Positions 6,986 through 8,121 of a DNA stretch of 8,121 nucleotides are shown one piece after another (within the stretch, counting starts at the first letter, position 1; every line of letters begins with the position of its first letter). The notes beneath the pieces are model-generated. The model saw nothing but the letters and a program-made list of their open reading frames with translations. It was not told the DNA's origin and did no database searches. The position numbers and the translations under genes are program-made. Origin of the DNA: Candidatus Poseidoniales archaeon (GTDB lineage: Archaea > Thermoplasmatota > Poseidoniia > Poseidoniales > Poseidoniaceae); contig DUCL01000021.1 in the NCBI GenBank assembly GCA_012959845.1, positions 1-8,121 of the forward strand, in the 5' to 3' direction.

Positions 6986-7139
6986 GAGCGCCGCCGAGCG
7001 CTCTCGCTTGACCGCAAGGTCTAGTGAGTGATTGCACGGTAAACGCCCCGGTCCAGACTTGACGGAATACCTCGCCCTTGGGCAAGAGATCAGACGGTCA
7101 ACCGTGCATTCAAGAACACCTATTGCTGCGGCAATAGGT
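6986..7139 (+). ncRNA. Candidate structured RNA or highly structured 3' UTR downstream of L12
   Basis: Consecutive inverted repeats fill this stretch. GAGCGC/GCGCTC pairs at 6986-7003. An 11-bp stem with one T-T mismatch lies at 7003-7028 and is capped by a GCAA tetraloop. TGCACGGT (7033-7040) pairs with ACCGTGCA (7101-7108), enclosing a 76-base module. Inside that module are a 5-bp arm with a bulged G and a seven-base loop (7048-7065) and a second arm (7071-7088). Finally ACCTATTGC pairs with GCAATAGGT at 7118-7139. The 76-base module has tRNA-like size and closing stem but lacks the TTCRA T-loop and normal D-arm, so it is not called a tRNA. I found no RNase P RNA, SRP RNA or 5S rRNA consensus on either strand. 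It could be an independent RNA, a stabilised operon 3' end, or a leader for the next gene. The short TTG-initiated frame at 7032-7217 is probably not a gene. Pairing is visible; function is unknown. Confidence 0.45.
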
Positions 7140-7156
7140 ATCCCAACAATTGGGAT
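7140..7156 (+). other. Seven-bp hairpin in the post-L12 region
   Basis: ATCCCAA, CAA loop, TTGGGAT: a perfect inverted repeat directly abutting the 9-bp hairpin that ends at 7139. It continues the row of stems in the region downstream of rpl12. Confidence 0.55.
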
Positions 7157-7159
7157 TTC

Positions 7160-7212
7160 GCTCTCTCATTATCTGAGGATTTTGAGAGAGCCAATTTATT
7201 GTTTTATTGATT
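7160..7212 (+). terminator. Likely transcription terminator of the ribosomal cluster
   Basis: GCTCTCTCA (7160-7168) pairs perfectly with TGAGAGAGC (7183-7191) around a 14-base loop. A T-rich stretch follows at 7194-7212 (TTTATTGTTTTATTGATT). Archaeal termination depends mainly on T-rich tracts, so the tract is the more informative part. It is the first T-rich tract after rpl12. Confidence 0.6.
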
Positions 7213-7218
7213 ATTGAT

Positions 7219-7233
7219 GTTCTGAGTGAGAAC
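7219..7233 (+). other. Short inverted repeat ahead of the 169-residue gene
   Basis: GTTCT, GAGTG loop, AGAAC: a perfect 5-bp inverted repeat between the T-rich tract and the TATA-like box of the next gene, ending 11 bases before that box. It could be an operator half-site pair or a chance repeat. Confidence 0.25.
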
Positions 7234-7243
7234 TATCATCCGG

Positions 7244-7250
7244 TTTATTG
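7244..7250 (+). promoter_or_regulatory. TATA-like box for the 169-residue gene
   Basis: TTTATTG centred 30 bases upstream of ATG 7277. The usual spacing puts the transcription start within about five bases of the ATG, so the mRNA would be essentially leaderless. This agrees with the lack of any Shine-Dalgarno site before this gene. Confidence 0.4.
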
Positions 7251-7276
7251 ATGCACTATTGGCTACAGCATAGCCC

Positions 7277-7786
7277 ATGGTGAAGAGGGCGACCTTAGAT
7301 TTGGAAGTCTCTCCATCGCCAGTTGAATGCATCAAAGCATTACGCCAGTTAGCAGAATCTGCAGGTTGGCAATTGGAAAGACATGAAGGGTCTAGATTAG
7401 TAGACCGTTTTGCAATTATTATGCCGATGGCTCAATCGGCTAGAACTCTGGGGATAGTTGTCAAAGATGGGCCATTACGTGGTCTTGAATTGGTATGCTG
7501 GTCTGAAACCAGAGGCTCAAGTGGTGCAATAAATATCGCAAGTTGGATGCTACCGGGCGGACACGACCATCCTCTTACGAGAAATTTGATGCATAATTGG
7601 GTTGCATTGCTCCCAAGATGTCCATGGAGGTGGACATTCGGAGAGAAATCAAGGATTGGATTTTTATTACCAGTGTGGAGAAAATCCAAGAAAAAATTCA
7701 TAAAACTGGGATTTGATGTAAAATCCAAACAGTGGCCGATTGAGGCAGAAGAGGCTTGGTTTGGCCTTAAAAGTGGAGAAGAATGA
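7277..7786 (+). CDS. Hypothetical protein, 169 residues
   Basis: I do not recognise this protein. It is predicted soluble: there is no signal peptide and no convincing membrane span, although WTFGEKSRIGFLLPVW (about residues 119-134) is fairly hydrophobic. Residues 15-35 look helical (VECIKALRQLAESAGWQLERH). The middle appears to be a beta-rich section (FAIIMPM, TLGIVVKD, GLELVCWSET). Then come GGHDHPLTRNLMHNWVALLP and a strongly basic patch, WRKSKKKFIK, near residues 134-143. Tryptophan is frequent. The start ATG 7277 is well bounded, since an in-frame TAG lies at 7271-7273; the GTG at the second codon is the only close alternative. No ribosome-binding site is seen, suggesting a leaderless transcript. 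Codon use resembles the neighbouring genes, and the length, clean start and stop, and lack of a competing frame support a real gene. Its position after the ribosomal cluster says little about function. Confidence 0.8.
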   Translation: MVKRATLDLEVSPSPVECIKALRQLAESAGWQLERHEGSRLVDRFAIIMPMAQSARTLGIVVKDGPLRGLELVCWSETRGSSGAINIASWMLPGGHDHPLTRNLMHNWVALLPRCPWRWTFGEKSRIGFLLPVWRKSKKKFIKLGFDVKSKQWPIEAEEAWFGLKSGEE

Positions 7787-7803
7787 TATTATTTTGAATA
7801 ATA
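7787..7803 (+). other. A/T-only 7-bp palindrome after the 169-residue gene
   Basis: TATTATT, TTG loop, AATAATA immediately follows the stop codon. It could mark the 3' end of that transcript or supply an A/T-rich promoter element for the gene at 7862, about 60 bases away. Such symmetry is easy to obtain by chance in A/T-rich DNA. Confidence 0.3.
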
Positions 7804-7861
7804 ATTCAACCGAAAGTGATAGAGTCAATGCCTTGCCTCAGTCACATTAGGGGAGATTAAG

Positions 7862-8121
7862 ATGGTCAACCTAAGTGAATTTACTAAAAACTTGCAATCC
7901 GACCGTGATACACAAATCACAGTTGTTTTGATCATATTTTTCATGATTGCATTCCCAGCATACTTCAATTATGCATCAAACAATGTTTCCTCAAGTGGTG
8001 CCTTGGGAAGTATTGGAAATTATAATGTCACAGGAGAATATACATTCATCGAATTAGATAGTGCTACTGAAGGTATTGCAGATGGAGAAACACTGACCAT
8101 CAACTTGCATTCAGATGCTGT
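7862..8121 (+). CDS. Single-pass membrane protein with an exterior domain, cut by the right edge
   Basis: The first 86 codons of a longer gene are visible, followed by two bases of the next codon. A short, polar cytoplasmic N-terminus (residues 1-17, MVNLSEFTKNLQSDRDT) precedes one strongly hydrophobic span, VVLIIFFMIAFPAYFNYA, at about residues 21-38. The remainder is polar and rich in Ser, Gly, Asn and Thr with beta-type alternation (YNVTGEYTFIELDSATEG), as expected for a domain outside the membrane. The span could be an uncleaved anchor; no clear signal-peptidase site is seen. The start is ATG 7862 with GGGGAG at 7850-7855 and a six-base spacer. This contrasts with the upstream gene, which lacks a ribosome-binding site. 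The family cannot be assigned from the visible part. Confidence 0.8.
   Translation, partial: MVNLSEFTKNLQSDRDTQITVVLIIFFMIAFPAYFNYASNNVSSSGALGSIGNYNVTGEYTFIELDSATEGIADGETLTINLHSDA

Noticed and set aside
7034..7107. A canonical tRNA gene
   Set aside because: Size and closing stem fit, but there is no TTCRA T-loop, no normal D-arm and no T at position 8 on either strand.
7032..7217. 61-codon TTG-initiated frame after rpl12
   Set aside because: It runs through several perfect hairpins, has no ribosome-binding site and no protein-like pattern; RNA structure explains the region better.

Overview
The window looks like a piece of an archaeal chromosome. The evidence is the gene order secE - spt5 - rpl11 - rpl1 - rpl10 - rpl12, L10 and L12 proteins that share the archaeal acidic tail, a Sec61-gamma-type SecE, GAGGTGA-type Shine-Dalgarno sites, and TATA-like boxes about 25-40 bases ahead of starts. 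The moderate base composition and protein style fit a mesophilic marine euryarchaeon such as Marine Group II (Poseidoniia, Thermoplasmatota). That placement is inference, because no rRNA is present.

Layout. The minus strand (1-3112) carries a class II J-domain co-chaperone (2198-3112). It is followed after 49 bases by an RNB-family exoribonuclease (2148 to 1) whose C-terminus runs off the left edge. A divergent intergenic region (3113-3280) separates these from the plus-strand cluster. That cluster is secE (3281-3553), an unusual Nudix-like/Spt5 fusion (3568-4485), an L11 gene that encodes only the C-terminal RNA-binding half (4647-4928), L1 (4987-5631), L10 (5628-6650) and L12 (6675-6974). 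A hairpin and a TATA box between spt5 and rpl11 suggest that the ribosomal genes have their own transcription start. A hairpin lies directly ahead of the L1 Shine-Dalgarno site and may be an L1 feedback site.

After L12 there are about 300 bases without a convincing gene. They form an almost unbroken series of inverted repeats (6986-7191) and end in a T-rich stretch. This is either a highly structured 3' UTR/terminator or an unrecognised structured RNA. Beyond it are a 169-residue protein that I do not recognise (7277-7786) and the start of a single-pass membrane protein that is cut by the right edge (7862-8121).

How it fits together. The plus-strand cluster joins the protein-export channel, the transcription elongation factor and the ribosomal stalk/L1-arm proteins, as is usual in archaea. 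Two departures stand out. Spt5 carries an N-terminal Nudix-fold domain that has lost most catalytic residues. L11 lacks its N-terminal domain, and the space upstream is too small to hold one. Both affect core information-processing machinery and are the main points to follow up.
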